In this document: piece after piece, positions 27,125 to 37,531 of the stretch | How positions within the stretch are numbered: the first letter of the stretch is position 1 | Layout of the letters: every line of letters starts with the position of its first letter | Assembly: GCF_009687905.1 (NCBI RefSeq) | Contig: NZ_BLBG01000009.1 | Location: forward strand, 1 to 64,000 | Source: Lacticaseibacillus zhaodongensis | GTDB lineage: Bacteria > Bacillota > Bacilli > Lactobacillales > Lactobacillaceae | DNA: 64,000 nt | Direction: 5' to 3' | Notes under the pieces: generated by a model | Told to the model about the DNA's origin: nothing | Seen by the model: only the letters and a program-made list of their open reading frames with translations | The model's database searches: none | Translations under genes and position numbers: made by a program

Positions 27125-29933
27125 TTGGGTCCTCCTCTGGTTCATGAATATTATTCAACCACGCTTCGATTAGTGGTGGCATTGCGGATACGGGCAACAA
27201 GTCGGTATCAACGTTTGGCAGGGACTTTTGCATGCTGCGGCCGAACTGGGTCTGCGTGAAGCGGGGATCCAGCACAACGAAGACACCACGGTCGTGTTCG
27301 GTCCGGATCAGCCGGCCAAAAGCCTGGCGGAGCCGCAGCGTTGCCCGCGGTAGGGCTGAGTCGCGGAAGGGGTCGCCCCCCGCTTGCTTCAGGGCCGCAG
27401 CCCGGGCCGAACTCAGCACCCGGTCGGGCACCTCAAATGGCAGCCGGGTCACGATCACCTGCTCCAGCTGCTTCCGCGGGTAATCGATTCCTTCAAAGAA
27501 GCTGGCAGCACCGAGTAAAACGCCGTTCTCCCCTGCCGCAAAGCGGCGGGCAATTTTGGCTGCCGAACCGGTGACACCTTGCGCCATGATCTCGCGGTTG
27601 CCCGCTAATGGTGTGTTCGCCAGCCGCGCGTAGACAGCGGCAATCACGTGTAGTGAACTGAACAAGACCAGCGTTTGGTGGTCGTTATCCGCTAGGGTCG
27701 CAATGGCGTCAGTTAGGTAGTCAACGTACTCGTCCGTGATTTGCTGTGGCGGTGTCGGAGCATCGCTGGCGATCATGATGCGGGCAAGCTGGCGGTACTT
27801 GAACGGGCTCCGCAAGCGTAGGGCATTTTGCTCTGGTACTTTGCCGTAGCCAAGCTGGCCGGCTAGATAATCAGCCTTCTTGCGCACGGTCAGGGTTGCC
27901 CCAGTGAATACTGGGGCCGTGAAGTGCTGCAGTAGCTGCTGAATCTGCACCCGGGCGTCCACCGCTTGCCAGCTAAGGACAACGCTAGAAATGTCCTTGG
28001 CGTGGCGCATCTGCACGCTCGCCAGCAGCAAGCGTGCATCGCGGAGCTCAGGACTGCCTTCTAGGACCAGCTGAGTGGCCGGCAAGCAGGCGCGCAGCCC
28101 CGCGGCGATTTCGTCAAGCTGCTGGAATGAGCGCACATCTGTCGGCACAAAGCGCTGCTCGTGCTGCAGATAATCACTCCGCACAATGTCAGCGAAGTTC
28201 AGCAGGCTCTGCACCTTCCGCACGCACTCTGCGAGCGGGTCGTGCAGGTTCGTAAGCAAAATATTCAGCTCATCTGTTGTCAGCACGTGTTCCTGCAGTC
28301 CGTGGCCGCTAACTGTTCCGAGTTCCAAGTAGTTTTTCTGCAGTCCGGACTGCATGCTCTCGACTAGGGCAAGGCCCCGGGTCGCGGCATTTTCGGCGGT
28401 ACTCAGTTGGTACTGCATCAACTGGTCATCTGCATAAATCGTGCCCAAGCTGGCACCCTCCTGTTTCCGCAGCAAGCTCGCCGCGCGCTGCAGCCCCCGG
28501 CGCATGCGCGTGAGGTCCAGCTTGAGGGTGAAGCCGGCGCTGGCGTTATCCGGAAAGTGCTGGGCCTCATCCACGACTAGGTATGGCCGGCCGCTAAACA
28601 GCTGGTCGTCGCGGTGCCGCACGAGGTAAGCGTGGTTGGTGACGATAAAGGCCGCCCCTTCCGCGCGTTTTTGCAGCCGGTGGTAGAAATCAAGTTCATA
28701 AAACGGATTGCTCTTTTGCGTGCCGGAATCACCGGTGTGGCGAATCTGGGCGAGAAGCGGTGCCTGCTTGGAACTCAAGTTGAGTTCATCCAGATCGCCG
28801 CTAGTAGTTTGGCAGAGCCAGACGATGATGCGCAGCTGCAGCATTTTGTCGGCCTTGTTCAGTTGGCCCGCCTGCAGGGTGGTTGCGAACTTATTTAAAT
28901 CAATGAAGTGGCGCGGGCTCTTCAGTACCACCGTCTGTGGCCGCCCACCGATCAGTTCTGCCAGTTGTGGCAAGCTGTCGTCCACCAGTTGGTCCTGCAG
29001 AACGGTCGTCGAAGTGGCAACGACCAGCTTCTGCTTGGCACTAGCGAGATATGCATAGGGCAGCAGGTAGGCCAGTGATTTGCCCAGCCCGGTGCCCGCC
29101 TCGATGAAGAGTGGCTGCCGGTCGCCCTGTGCGTTCGTGTAGATCAGATCCATCATTTTGGCCTGGGCAAAACGGAAGCGCAGGCCGCCCCGCTTGAGCA
29201 TTTTGCGCTTTGCGGGCGCCGCTTCGGGAAACTTACCCGGCATCGGCCGCTCCGCACGCGCCTGTTCCGGCGTCCGCACCACTAGGTCACGCTCGCGAAT
29301 GTAGTGGCCCTGCAAGCGCGGTGCGCTGCTAGCGAGGCGTTTGAGCAGAACGTCGGTGTCCCGAATTAGGAAGCCGCTGTGCTCCGCGATGAGGCGTTGG
29401 GTTGGCCCGGGTAGTTTCTGGAATTCCGCTTGGAGGTACATGAACAGTTTGGCCGTGCTGATGGCGTCACTATCGGCGCGGTGCGGGTTGTCGTGCTTGA
29501 TATCCAACTTGCGGGTCAGGTCAACCAGGCGGTAACTCTGCTCGGTCGGCATGACAATTTGCGCGAGTTGCACCGTATCGACCGCCTTATTGCTCAGCGC
29601 GGGCAGGCCGCACTGCTGCATTTCGGTGCTCAAAAACGGCAAGTCAAAATTAACGTTGTGGGCGACAATCACCTTGCCTTCCAGAATCTGCGCGAGTGTT
29701 GGCGCCACTTCTTCAAAATATGGCGCTGCCACAAGCATGCGGGGGCTGATCCCGGTCAGCTGCTGGATGGCACTCGGAATGTTTGTGTCCGGGTTGATCA
29801 TTTGGGAGAAAGTCTGGATGATCTCGCCCCGTTTGATCAAGGCACAGCCGAACTGGATGATTCGGTCCCCACTACTGGCATCAGGGCCAGTAGTCTCCAA
29901 ATCAATCACCGCGTACACGGTGTCTGTATTCAT
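27108..29933 (-). CDS. dinG: DinG-type 3'-5' exonuclease with helicase-like domain
   Basis: 941 residues from the ATG at 29933 (GGTGAT upstream). An N-terminal DEDD exonuclease domain (AVIDLETTGP, HNVNFDLPFL, HRADSDA) is joined to an XPD/DinG-like superfamily 2 helicase part with Walker A EAGTGLGKSLAYLLP near residue 270. The Walker B box reads DEAQ, not DEAH. Firmicutes DinG lacks the iron-sulfur cluster and helicase activity shown for E. coli DinG and acts as an exonuclease. It lies downstream of rexA on the same strand. Confidence 0.93.
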   Translation of the reverse strand: MNTDTVYAVIDLETTGPDASSGDRIIQFGCALIKRGEIIQTFSQMINPDTNIPSAIQQLTGISPRMLVAAPYFEEVAPTLAQILEGKVIVAHNVNFDLPFLSTEMQQCGLPALSNKAVDTVQLAQIVMPTEQSYRLVDLTRKLDIKHDNPHRADSDAISTAKLFMYLQAEFQKLPGPTQRLIAEHSGFLIRDTDVLLKRLASSAPRLQGHYIRERDLVVRTPEQARAERPMPGKFPEAAPAKRKMLKRGGLRFRFAQAKMMDLIYTNAQGDRQPLFIEAGTGLGKSLAYLLPYAYLASAKQKLVVATSTTVLQDQLVDDSLPQLAELIGGRPQTVVLKSPRHFIDLNKFATTLQAGQLNKADKMLQLRIIVWLCQTTSGDLDELNLSSKQAPLLAQIRHTGDSGTQKSNPFYELDFYHRLQKRAEGAAFIVTNHAYLVRHRDDQLFSGRPYLVVDEAQHFPDNASAGFTLKLDLTRMRRGLQRAASLLRKQEGASLGTIYADDQLMQYQLSTAENAATRGLALVESMQSGLQKNYLELGTVSGHGLQEHVLTTDELNILLTNLHDPLAECVRKVQSLLNFADIVRSDYLQHEQRFVPTDVRSFQQLDEIAAGLRACLPATQLVLEGSPELRDARLLLASVQMRHAKDISSVVLSWQAVDARVQIQQLLQHFTAPVFTGATLTVRKKADYLAGQLGYGKVPEQNALRLRSPFKYRQLARIMIASDAPTPPQQITDEYVDYLTDAIATLADNDHQTLVLFSSLHVIAAVYARLANTPLAGNREIMAQGVTGSAAKIARRFAAGENGVLLGAASFFEGIDYPRKQLEQVIVTRLPFEVPDRVLSSARAAALKQAGGDPFRDSALPRATLRLRQAFGRLIRTEHDRGVFVVLDPRFTQTQFGRSMQKSLPNVDTDLLPVSAMPPLIEAWLNNIHEPEEDPNARAK

Positions 29934-29990
29934 AAAATCAATCACCAATCTATTGCTATTTTTATGGGGCATAATTATCAGCTTACAAAA

Positions 29991-32900
29991 TCACTTTTTA
30001 TCATACGCCCCTGGCTGCGCTAGTGCCACCGTCTCGCCCGTATCTAAGAGCACGAGGTAGCTGGCAGTCACCGGCCGGCCCGCCATCTGCGCCAGCGCCT
30101 GGGCGTAGAGCCGCAACTGGCCATCGTAACGGGCCATGATGGTTTGGCTACCGCCCTTACCGACGTGATCGGTCTTGTAATCAAACAGGATTAGTTCATC
30201 AGGCTTGTCGAGGTAGCCGTCCATGATCCCGTGGACGAGAACGGACTCCTCGTCCCCTTGCATCTGGGTGAATAGTTTCGCTGCTGGCAGCAACATCGAG
30301 AATGGTACTTCCCGCCGCACCGCCTGCGGACTGGCGAGCAGCTTTTGCCCCAGCTCGCTGCTGAAGAAGCGCAGGATGTGCTCCCGGTTGATGTGCGCCG
30401 CTACCTCCGGAGTAATGAGTTTGCGCGCGGTCAAGGTGCTGATCGTTGCGTCCAGAGCTGCGGCGTCAATCGTTGTGGTTAAATCAAGGGTTTGTAGTAG
30501 CAGGTGGGTCGCCGTCCCGACGGCCGCCCCACTAGCTTTGGTTTCCGCCTGACTAATAAATTGCGGGCTGGCCAGGTCGTCACTGAAGCGGTGCGCCAGC
30601 TGGCTGCTCTGCGGTTGGGCGTTCAGTTCTTCAATGCTTGGGTCCGCGAAGGCATCCTTGATTTCGGAAACGGACTGGAAACCAGTCGTTTCACTGGCCG
30701 CAGTGTATGGATATTGGTAACTGAGCCACTGGTCTAGATCAACGTCAAGGGCCGGTTGCTGCGGCGCTGCTGCGAGCTTAGCACTGCCACTGGTTGCAAC
30801 GGCGTTCGTGAAGGTGATTCTGAACTTGGTCGGGTCGTTGATCAGTGCCGGCAGGCCAGTCCCCTCGTTGCCGGGGAACAGTGGGTGCCGCACTAGGCTC
30901 GCCCCAATGAAGTCGAGTTCACTGCCCGCACCTAAACGTTTACCAATGCTGAACTGCAAGTCGCTACCGCTGGCCAATTCCTGCCACTTGGCCACAGTGG
31001 TCTCTTCACTCTTCGCGGCGCCAACGATGAAGAGTTGCTGTTCGGCGCGCGTCAGCGCTACGTAGAGGACCCGCAGACTCTCGGCTTGTTCGCGGCGGTT
31101 CTGTTCGCCCTTGGCCAAAATGTATTGCGGCAGCGGAACGTTGACCCGATTTTGCTGGTCGAACCATTGCAAGCCGATACCCTGTTGGGAGAGGACAGCC
31201 GTGCCGTCGCCCTGGTGACTGGAATGCAGTGACCGGCTGGTGTTCATCAGGAAGACCACAGGAAATTCGAGCCCCTTGCTGCCGTGAATGGTCATTAAGT
31301 GCACGGCATCCGTCTCGGCGTCGATGGCGACCGGGTTGGCGAGGTCTTTGTCGCGCTCTTGCATCAATTCAATGAAGTGGACGAAGGCAAACAGCCCCTT
31401 GAAGCCGCCCTCTTCATAAGAGTGGGCGCGTTCATAGAGGGCGTGCAGGTTGGCTTGGCGCTGCCGGCCGCCCGGCATCCCCCCAACGAAATCGAGGTAA
31501 CCGGTCCGTTCGTAAACGGCCCAAATCAGGTCGACAAGCCGGTTTTCGCGGGCCAGCGTCCGGAAGTCAGCCAGTTCATCGAGGAAGGCTTGGACCTTGG
31601 CGTGGGTGCGCGCCGCCAGTGCGGTCGCAGTCGCCGAATCATAAGCCGCCATGAAGCTCATCAGTGCGTCGTAATACCGCGCGCCCTTATTGGCCAGCCG
31701 CAGCAGGGCCAGTTCGTCGGCGGTCAGGCCGACCATTGGTGAGCGCAGTACCGCCACGAGGGGGATGTCCTGTTGCGGATTGTCGATCACCCGCAGCATC
31801 GCCAGCATCACCTGCAGCTCAGTGGTTTTGAAATAGTTCTGGGCGTCGCTGACAACGACCGGAATCCCCGCGTCGGCAAAAATTTCCTGGATGAGCAGGT
31901 TTTGACTACGGGTCGGCACGAGCAGTGTGATGTCCTGATACTTGATTTTGCGCATTGTACCACTCTTGCGGTCGAAAATACTGGGGTCAGGCTCGGCCAG
32001 TAGCTGCTGGATGCGTTTGGCGACCAGCTGCACTTGCCCCTGGTCCTTGTCGAGTTCGTTTGTGGCGTCGCTCTCCGCATCGGGTGTGTAAATAAGGAGC
32101 TCGGTGGCCTTGCCCGCCTCACTTTCTGGATAGTAGGCGGCTTTAAACTGGAGTTCTTCGCCACCGGTGTAATTAACCGCACCAAGTCGCTGATCCATCA
32201 CCTGCTTGAAAATCAGGTTGGTGAAGTCAATGATGCCCTGTTCCGAGCGAAAGTTGGCGGCCAGGCTGATGTGTTCGCCCTGCCGCTTGAAGGCACTGGG
32301 GTCTGCCGTGCTGTCCGGATAAGTATCGTACTTGTTCATGAATAGTTGCGGCTCAGCGAGGCGGAAACCATAGATACTCTGCTTGACGTCCCCCACCATG
32401 AAGCGGTTGCCGGGGTTTGTGCGCGAAACTGCGTCCAGCAAGGCTTCTTGAAGCGGATTAATGTCCTGGTATTCATCGACCAGCACCTCCGCAAAACTTT
32501 CCTTGTAAAAGCTGCCGACGCTGGCGCTCCCGTCCTTTCCAGGGGCAAGCAAAATGGCGAGGGCCAGCTGTTCGACGTCGGCAAAATCCATGACGTGCCG
32601 GCGCTGCTTTTCCTGCCAGTATGCGTCCTTGAACTGCTTTGCAACCTTACTCAGCTCCGTGGCAAGGGCCGCGGCGTGCTGGTTGGTCTGCTGCAATTCG
32701 TCCGCACTCAGCTGCAGGACTGCTACGACTTGCTTGTCCAACAAGTCCTTAGCCTGTTTGCGGAGCTCATTGGCCTGCTGATGTTTTTCCTTCAGGACCG
32801 GATCATCTTTGTAAATTTTGCCGGAAACCGCCGGCCACTTGGGCCAACTAACGCTGCTTGCGGCCTGCTGCAAGGCAGCATAATCGCCGCCAAGCAGGTC

Positions 32901-33725
32901 CTGCACATCCTGAATGCCGCGCAGTGTCGTCTGGATGCTTGGTAGGGAGCCATTGTCCGGCGCCACCGCCATTTCGTCAGCAACCAAATTCGCGGCCTGC
33001 TTGAGTAGTGCGATGATTTCGCTAGTGAAGGGCTGGAGGGCGGTTTGCAGCTGCTTGGCAAAGGGACTGTCCGCGTTCAGGTCCGCGGTGTATGCGGCCG
33101 GCAATTTGGCAATCCAGCCGTCCGGATCGGTCGTGGTTTCCGCATACTGATAAACACGGAAAATCAGGTCTCCCAACCCTTCGTCATGCCACGAACTGCT
33201 GAAATTCTGGGTGAGGTTGGCAAAAGCCTCCCCGTCGCTGGTGTACAGTTCTTCGCGCAGATTGTCCCAAACGGACTCCTGAATCATGAGGCTTTCCGTT
33301 TGGTCCGCCAGAACGCGGAAGCCGGGGTCTAAGTCGACAACGTAGTAGTACTGCTGGACGATCTGCAGGGCGAAGGCGTCGAGGGTGCTGATGGGCGCAC
33401 TGTCGACCAGACCAATCTGGCCGGTGAGGTGCCGCCGGGCGTCTCCAGCCATTTCCTGGCGGTGGGCGGTCAGGTACTCCTTCAGACTTTTACCGATCCG
33501 CTCCTTCATCTCCGCGGCGGCCGCATTGGTAAAGGTCACGACGAGCAGGTGGCTAATGTCGCCGCCAGCGAGGACCTGCCGCAGGATCCGGTTGACCAAC
33601 ACGGTGGTTTTACCCGAACCAGCTGAGGCGGAAACGAGCACGTTGTGACCGCTCCCCGCCTGCCCGGCTTGGGGGGCGCCATGTGTTGCGGCCATTTCTT
33701 GTTCATCAGTGAATTTTTGCGCCAT
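29991..33725 (-). CDS. rexA: ATP-dependent helicase/nuclease subunit A (RexA/AddA)
   Basis: 1244 residues from the ATG at 33725 (GGAGG seven bases upstream). UvrD-type helicase: Walker A SASAGSGKTTVLVNRIL near residue 31, Walker B LVDEYQDINPLQ, motif VI region LYVALTRAEQQLFIVG. A C-terminal RecB-family nuclease motif is present (GIMDGYLD then LILFDYKTD). With RexB it resects double-strand ends up to a Chi-type site for recombination. rexB ends 29 bases upstream. Confidence 0.96.
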   Translation of the reverse strand: MAQKFTDEQEMAATHGAPQAGQAGSGHNVLVSASAGSGKTTVLVNRILRQVLAGGDISHLLVVTFTNAAAAEMKERIGKSLKEYLTAHRQEMAGDARRHLTGQIGLVDSAPISTLDAFALQIVQQYYYVVDLDPGFRVLADQTESLMIQESVWDNLREELYTSDGEAFANLTQNFSSSWHDEGLGDLIFRVYQYAETTTDPDGWIAKLPAAYTADLNADSPFAKQLQTALQPFTSEIIALLKQAANLVADEMAVAPDNGSLPSIQTTLRGIQDVQDLLGGDYAALQQAASSVSWPKWPAVSGKIYKDDPVLKEKHQQANELRKQAKDLLDKQVVAVLQLSADELQQTNQHAAALATELSKVAKQFKDAYWQEKQRRHVMDFADVEQLALAILLAPGKDGSASVGSFYKESFAEVLVDEYQDINPLQEALLDAVSRTNPGNRFMVGDVKQSIYGFRLAEPQLFMNKYDTYPDSTADPSAFKRQGEHISLAANFRSEQGIIDFTNLIFKQVMDQRLGAVNYTGGEELQFKAAYYPESEAGKATELLIYTPDAESDATNELDKDQGQVQLVAKRIQQLLAEPDPSIFDRKSGTMRKIKYQDITLLVPTRSQNLLIQEIFADAGIPVVVSDAQNYFKTTELQVMLAMLRVIDNPQQDIPLVAVLRSPMVGLTADELALLRLANKGARYYDALMSFMAAYDSATATALAARTHAKVQAFLDELADFRTLARENRLVDLIWAVYERTGYLDFVGGMPGGRQRQANLHALYERAHSYEEGGFKGLFAFVHFIELMQERDKDLANPVAIDAETDAVHLMTIHGSKGLEFPVVFLMNTSRSLHSSHQGDGTAVLSQQGIGLQWFDQQNRVNVPLPQYILAKGEQNRREQAESLRVLYVALTRAEQQLFIVGAAKSEETTVAKWQELASGSDLQFSIGKRLGAGSELDFIGASLVRHPLFPGNEGTGLPALINDPTKFRITFTNAVATSGSAKLAAAPQQPALDVDLDQWLSYQYPYTAASETTGFQSVSEIKDAFADPSIEELNAQPQSSQLAHRFSDDLASPQFISQAETKASGAAVGTATHLLLQTLDLTTTIDAAALDATISTLTARKLITPEVAAHINREHILRFFSSELGQKLLASPQAVRREVPFSMLLPAAKLFTQMQGDEESVLVHGIMDGYLDKPDELILFDYKTDHVGKGGSQTIMARYDGQLRLYAQALAQMAGRPVTASYLVLLDTGETVALAQPGAYDKK

Positions 33726-33753
33726 TGTTTTCCTCCATTTTGCTCTGCCCGCC

Positions 33754-36700
33754 CTAATCCATACCTGGGTAAGGCAGCTCACCTTGGCTAATCCGCTGCA
33801 GGACGCCCTCTAAATCTAGGCTCTGGAGCTGCTTGTAGCGGTTGGCCTTCAGCGCAGGGTCAAATTGCATGATACTACTGTAGTCACTCTTGGTGATGAC
33901 ATCCGTCTTCTGGTCGTAACGCGCTGGGGCGAGTTCAATTACCCCGGCGAGAATCTGCTGGGCTGCGTGCCGGATCAGCTCATCGTTATTGTTAAGCAGC
34001 GCGATGATTTGCGAAACGGTCACGATGGTCGTGCCCTTAGCCACCTTCCCGTTCGACTTGTTGACCTTTAGTGGGAAGTACTTCGAGGACTTACCCGGCG
34101 TGATGCCGCCGTCTTCATCGCGGAGCGTTGCGTCAAGCTCCGTCAGTACTGGTGTCGCCACAAGTAGGCCCTTCATGCGCATGCTGTTTAGTAAGAGGTC
34201 GGTGATGTCAGCGCCGCGCTTGAGGTCGGCGAACTTGAGGCGGGGGTCTTGAATCTGCATAAACATCCCCGCCACCGGAATCATTTCCTGGTGACTCATG
34301 CTGCCAGCACGAATCACGGCCTCCATATACGTCAGCATCTGCATGCCCAAGCCGTAGTATGCATCGGCCGGCGAGAAATCGTGTTTGCTCGACTTGTAAT
34401 CGACGACCATGAAGCCGGTCTTGTTGTTTGCAGGAATTGTGTCTAAGCGATCGATGCGGCCGCGCACAATGACGTGGCGGTCGTCACCCAGTGGTAGTTG
34501 CAATGGTGGCAAGCCCTTTGCCGCCGCCCCCATCCCAAAGCTGAGTTCCGTGGTGCTGGCGTGCAAACCGCTGTTGCTCTGCTCGCTGCGCACCGCCCAG
34601 GCGGTCCGCTGCAGGGTGGCGTTGATTAGTTCGGTGATGAACTGCATCCGCGCACTACTGCTCAAAATAGCATATTCAGGCTTCTCCAGTTCCTGCTGGA
34701 GGAGCTGACGGACGGTTTTGGCGACCGCATTCGCGCTCATTTGGGCGATGCCGCCCTCAGTCTGCGCTGCCCGGAGCAGGCCGTCCATGACCGCGTGGAA
34801 CAAGGTGCCACTGTCGGCGGGTGTCAGCTGGAACTCGCGCCGCGGTGCGAGCCCTAAACCGTACTGTAGAAAGTACTCAAATGGATCCTTGTAGAATGAT
34901 TCCAGCCTTGAAATGGATACGGCAAGGTGTCGGCCGTACAACTGCTGAGCAATGCCCGGACTGAGGTGGCCGGCCGCGTTAGTGTAATCGATGCTGGCGA
35001 GCAGCCGGTTGCTAAGTGCAGCCAGTGGCGTTTGCCGCAGCGCCTTAATGACTGCCTGCCACGCGGGCCCAAGGTCAATTTTGGCATCAGCAAGTTCGCG
35101 GACGACCACGATGGTGTCACTGAGCAGACTCCGCGGACTGCCGATAATACGGCCCACGCTCTGGCTGCTGCGGGCTTCCTCCCAGCTGGCGTAACTGCAG
35201 CCAGCCACTTGCCGCAAGCCCTCCAGATACGGAGATTCCTTGTTGTCATTGTCGCTGTGGACGGGGTAACTCAGAGTGAGTTGCGCGGCTGGGGCCACGA
35301 AGCTCAGGTAGTTGAGAAATGGTTCGGTGAGCGCATTGTCGGGACCGGTTTCCGGCAAAAAGCAGCCGTCCGGCAGGCTGGCCGCCAGGGCGTGCCGGTC
35401 ATCACTATTCAGTAAGTCCGAATCACTGCTGCTGTCGGGCATGACCGCGCTGGTCGCGCCGATGATGAACACGTGCTGGGCGTGATTCAGCCGGGTCAGA
35501 CCCGTTTCGGAGACGACGACTTGGTCCATGGTCGACGGGATCTGCGTGTAAGTGGCGCTGCCAAAACCGGCGTCGAGCAATTCAATGAACTGGTCGGGAT
35601 CGATTGTGCTCTCGCCCCAAGTGCTGACGAAATCATCCAGCAGGTCGCAAAATACTTGCCAGGCCTGCTCACTGCCCTGGGCGTAGCTGAGGTCCCCTGC
35701 TTCTTGTGCGGCGTCCCGCCAATTTTGCAGCTGCTGCCGCACGCCAACATGGTCCAGGAAGTTGTAAACGGCGGTCGCAATGGCCGTGCCGGTGGTCGCC
35801 GCGTCCAGCTCGGCGTAGAACGCCGGGAGTGTGCTCCGAATCAAGTCGTGAATCTGGTTGATTTGCTCCGTTTTGTGGGTATCGGTGCTGCTGACAGTCG
35901 TGTTGTCATCGCGGTTAAAGAGTGTGTAGTAGGTCCAGTCCTTGTCATCGGTCCAGCGTTTGCCGCGAATCCCGGTTGCCAGGACGTGATTTTCAGTCGT
36001 GTCCACCGCGCTGCGGAAGTCACTGGTGTTCATCTCCGCCGGCTGCAGCAATTCCGTCCGCAACAGTGCGAAAATGCTGTTGTAATCGTAGTTGTTAGCA
36101 CGAATTGCGAACAGGTTGTCAAGAAAGACGAGCAGCGGGTGGGCGTTCATCTGGCGTTCGTGGTCCACGAACACTGGCAGGTTGAATTCCTTGAAGACCG
36201 CATTTACGATGGTCTCATATGGCTTCAGGTGCCGCGCAACGACGAGGAAGTCCTTGTAACGCCGGCCCTGCGTCTGGACCTCGCGGCGAATGGTCCGAGC
36301 GACCCCGCTCAGTTCCGCATAAGTGCTGTTAGCCTGGTACATGTCCAGCCCGGCAAAATCCGGCTGGCCAGCCGCAGTTTGCTCCACGCCTAGCTCCGTA
36401 GCGCTGGTACTACTCAGCGCCGTCGCGGCCTTGAAATAGCGCTCAACGTTGCGCATTGTGGCTGCCTGCTTGCGGAGCGGTGCAAACTGGTCGGGCCGCA
36501 CCCGCACGTGGTCGCGCTTGGCCAGACTGAGCAGCTGGTGGTACAGGCGTTTGGCTGGTAAGTAGAGGTCGGGTGCGAGCGGTTCGTCCGGACTCGCCTG
36601 ATCCGTGACCAAGGCAACGCTAACGGCAGCCGCCCGCTGCATTAGAATTTCCACGAGCGCTAGTTCTTGAGCGGCGAAGGCGTTGAAGTGGCTAAAGTAA

Positions 36701-37377
36701 ACGTACATGTGGCTTAAGTCGCTGCGGCTGAGTTTGTCGCCAAGTGCGGTCAAGAGGTCCGCCTGGCTGACTGTGCCGGTCGTGCTGCGTTCGTACTCTT
36801 CCAAAATGGTCTCCAAGTCGATCAATTTTGGCAGGTGGCGGTCCTTAGCCGCCTCGCCGCGGACCGTTTCGTGCCACTGCGCACTGTCGGTGGTGGCACT
36901 GACCCTGTCGCCCGTCATGCCCGAGATGGCGGCGCGGAGGTCCGTGGCGGTAATGTTTCCCATTTGGAGTTCTGCGACCTGCTTTTGCAGACGGGTGGTA
37001 AAGCCGGGGTTGCCGATTTGACCCGCAAATAGCCGGAGCGATTTTTCCTGATCCTGCATCGCCTTGGCGAGGCGCATCGCCGCCGCGGCGTTACTGAGGC
37101 GGGGCTGCTGGTAAATGGCATCGTGATTCAGGAAGAACCAGGCCAAGCGCGAGAAACTCATGATTTGCACGCGGTTCTGGGCGTACTGCTGCGCGGTTGG
37201 TGCTAGCCGCGCCTTGAGCGCTCCCAAAACGCTGACTTCGGATTCGAACTTAATGTGGTTGGGCACGAGCATCAACACCCGCGCCGCGGGGTCCTTTTGC
37301 AGCACCCGCGCCATTGAATCCGCCAGCACTTGGTCGTGATCCCGCGTGCCGCTACCAAGAATAAAGTTTAAGGCCAT
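33754..37377 (-). CDS. rexB: ATP-dependent helicase/nuclease subunit B (RexB type)
   Basis: 1207 residues from the ATG at 37377 (GGGGG upstream); an open extension to 37464 overlaps the promoter region of the divergent operon. It starts MALNFILGSGTRDHD, the family N-terminus, and has a RecB-type nuclease domain (GRIDRLD, then VVDYKSS) near residue 1000. The place where Bacillus AddB has the first iron-sulfur cysteine (family pattern RLESFxxCPF) reads SRLESFYKDPFEYF, so the cluster is absent, as in RexB of streptococci and lactococci. First gene of rexB-rexA. Confidence 0.94.
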   Translation of the reverse strand: MALNFILGSGTRDHDQVLADSMARVLQKDPAARVLMLVPNHIKFESEVSVLGALKARLAPTAQQYAQNRVQIMSFSRLAWFFLNHDAIYQQPRLSNAAAAMRLAKAMQDQEKSLRLFAGQIGNPGFTTRLQKQVAELQMGNITATDLRAAISGMTGDRVSATTDSAQWHETVRGEAAKDRHLPKLIDLETILEEYERSTTGTVSQADLLTALGDKLSRSDLSHMYVYFSHFNAFAAQELALVEILMQRAAAVSVALVTDQASPDEPLAPDLYLPAKRLYHQLLSLAKRDHVRVRPDQFAPLRKQAATMRNVERYFKAATALSSTSATELGVEQTAAGQPDFAGLDMYQANSTYAELSGVARTIRREVQTQGRRYKDFLVVARHLKPYETIVNAVFKEFNLPVFVDHERQMNAHPLLVFLDNLFAIRANNYDYNSIFALLRTELLQPAEMNTSDFRSAVDTTENHVLATGIRGKRWTDDKDWTYYTLFNRDDNTTVSSTDTHKTEQINQIHDLIRSTLPAFYAELDAATTGTAIATAVYNFLDHVGVRQQLQNWRDAAQEAGDLSYAQGSEQAWQVFCDLLDDFVSTWGESTIDPDQFIELLDAGFGSATYTQIPSTMDQVVVSETGLTRLNHAQHVFIIGATSAVMPDSSSDSDLLNSDDRHALAASLPDGCFLPETGPDNALTEPFLNYLSFVAPAAQLTLSYPVHSDNDNKESPYLEGLRQVAGCSYASWEEARSSQSVGRIIGSPRSLLSDTIVVVRELADAKIDLGPAWQAVIKALRQTPLAALSNRLLASIDYTNAAGHLSPGIAQQLYGRHLAVSISRLESFYKDPFEYFLQYGLGLAPRREFQLTPADSGTLFHAVMDGLLRAAQTEGGIAQMSANAVAKTVRQLLQQELEKPEYAILSSSARMQFITELINATLQRTAWAVRSEQSNSGLHASTTELSFGMGAAAKGLPPLQLPLGDDRHVIVRGRIDRLDTIPANNKTGFMVVDYKSSKHDFSPADAYYGLGMQMLTYMEAVIRAGSMSHQEMIPVAGMFMQIQDPRLKFADLKRGADITDLLLNSMRMKGLLVATPVLTELDATLRDEDGGITPGKSSKYFPLKVNKSNGKVAKGTTIVTVSQIIALLNNNDELIRHAAQQILAGVIELAPARYDQKTDVITKSDYSSIMQFDPALKANRYKQLQSLDLEGVLQRISQGELPYPGMD

Positions 37378-37464
37378 AAGCGTTTTCCCCCTGATTGTTC
37401 CGTCCAAATAATTAACTGCTTTAATTCTACCACGGCGGAAGGATTTGCCGCGCCGGATGGGCAA

Positions 37465-37495
37465 TTACGTCCCCTTCTTAATACTTTGCTATAAT
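37465..37495 (+). promoter_or_regulatory. Candidate promoter of the mevalonate operon
   Basis: A perfect TATAAT (37490-37495) lies 37 bases before the mevalonate kinase start. The best -35 is TTACGT (37465-37470) at 19 bases, which is weak. The gap 37378-37531 also must hold the divergent rexB promoter. Confidence 0.55.
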
Positions 37496-37531
37496 GAACT
37501 TAAGTATTTTTACGAAAGTCGGGTAATAGTT

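Noticed and set aside
35473-36393. 306-codon plus-strand frame antisense to rexB
   Set aside because: rexB is continuous and recognisable across it; the antisense frame is a codon-bias shadow.
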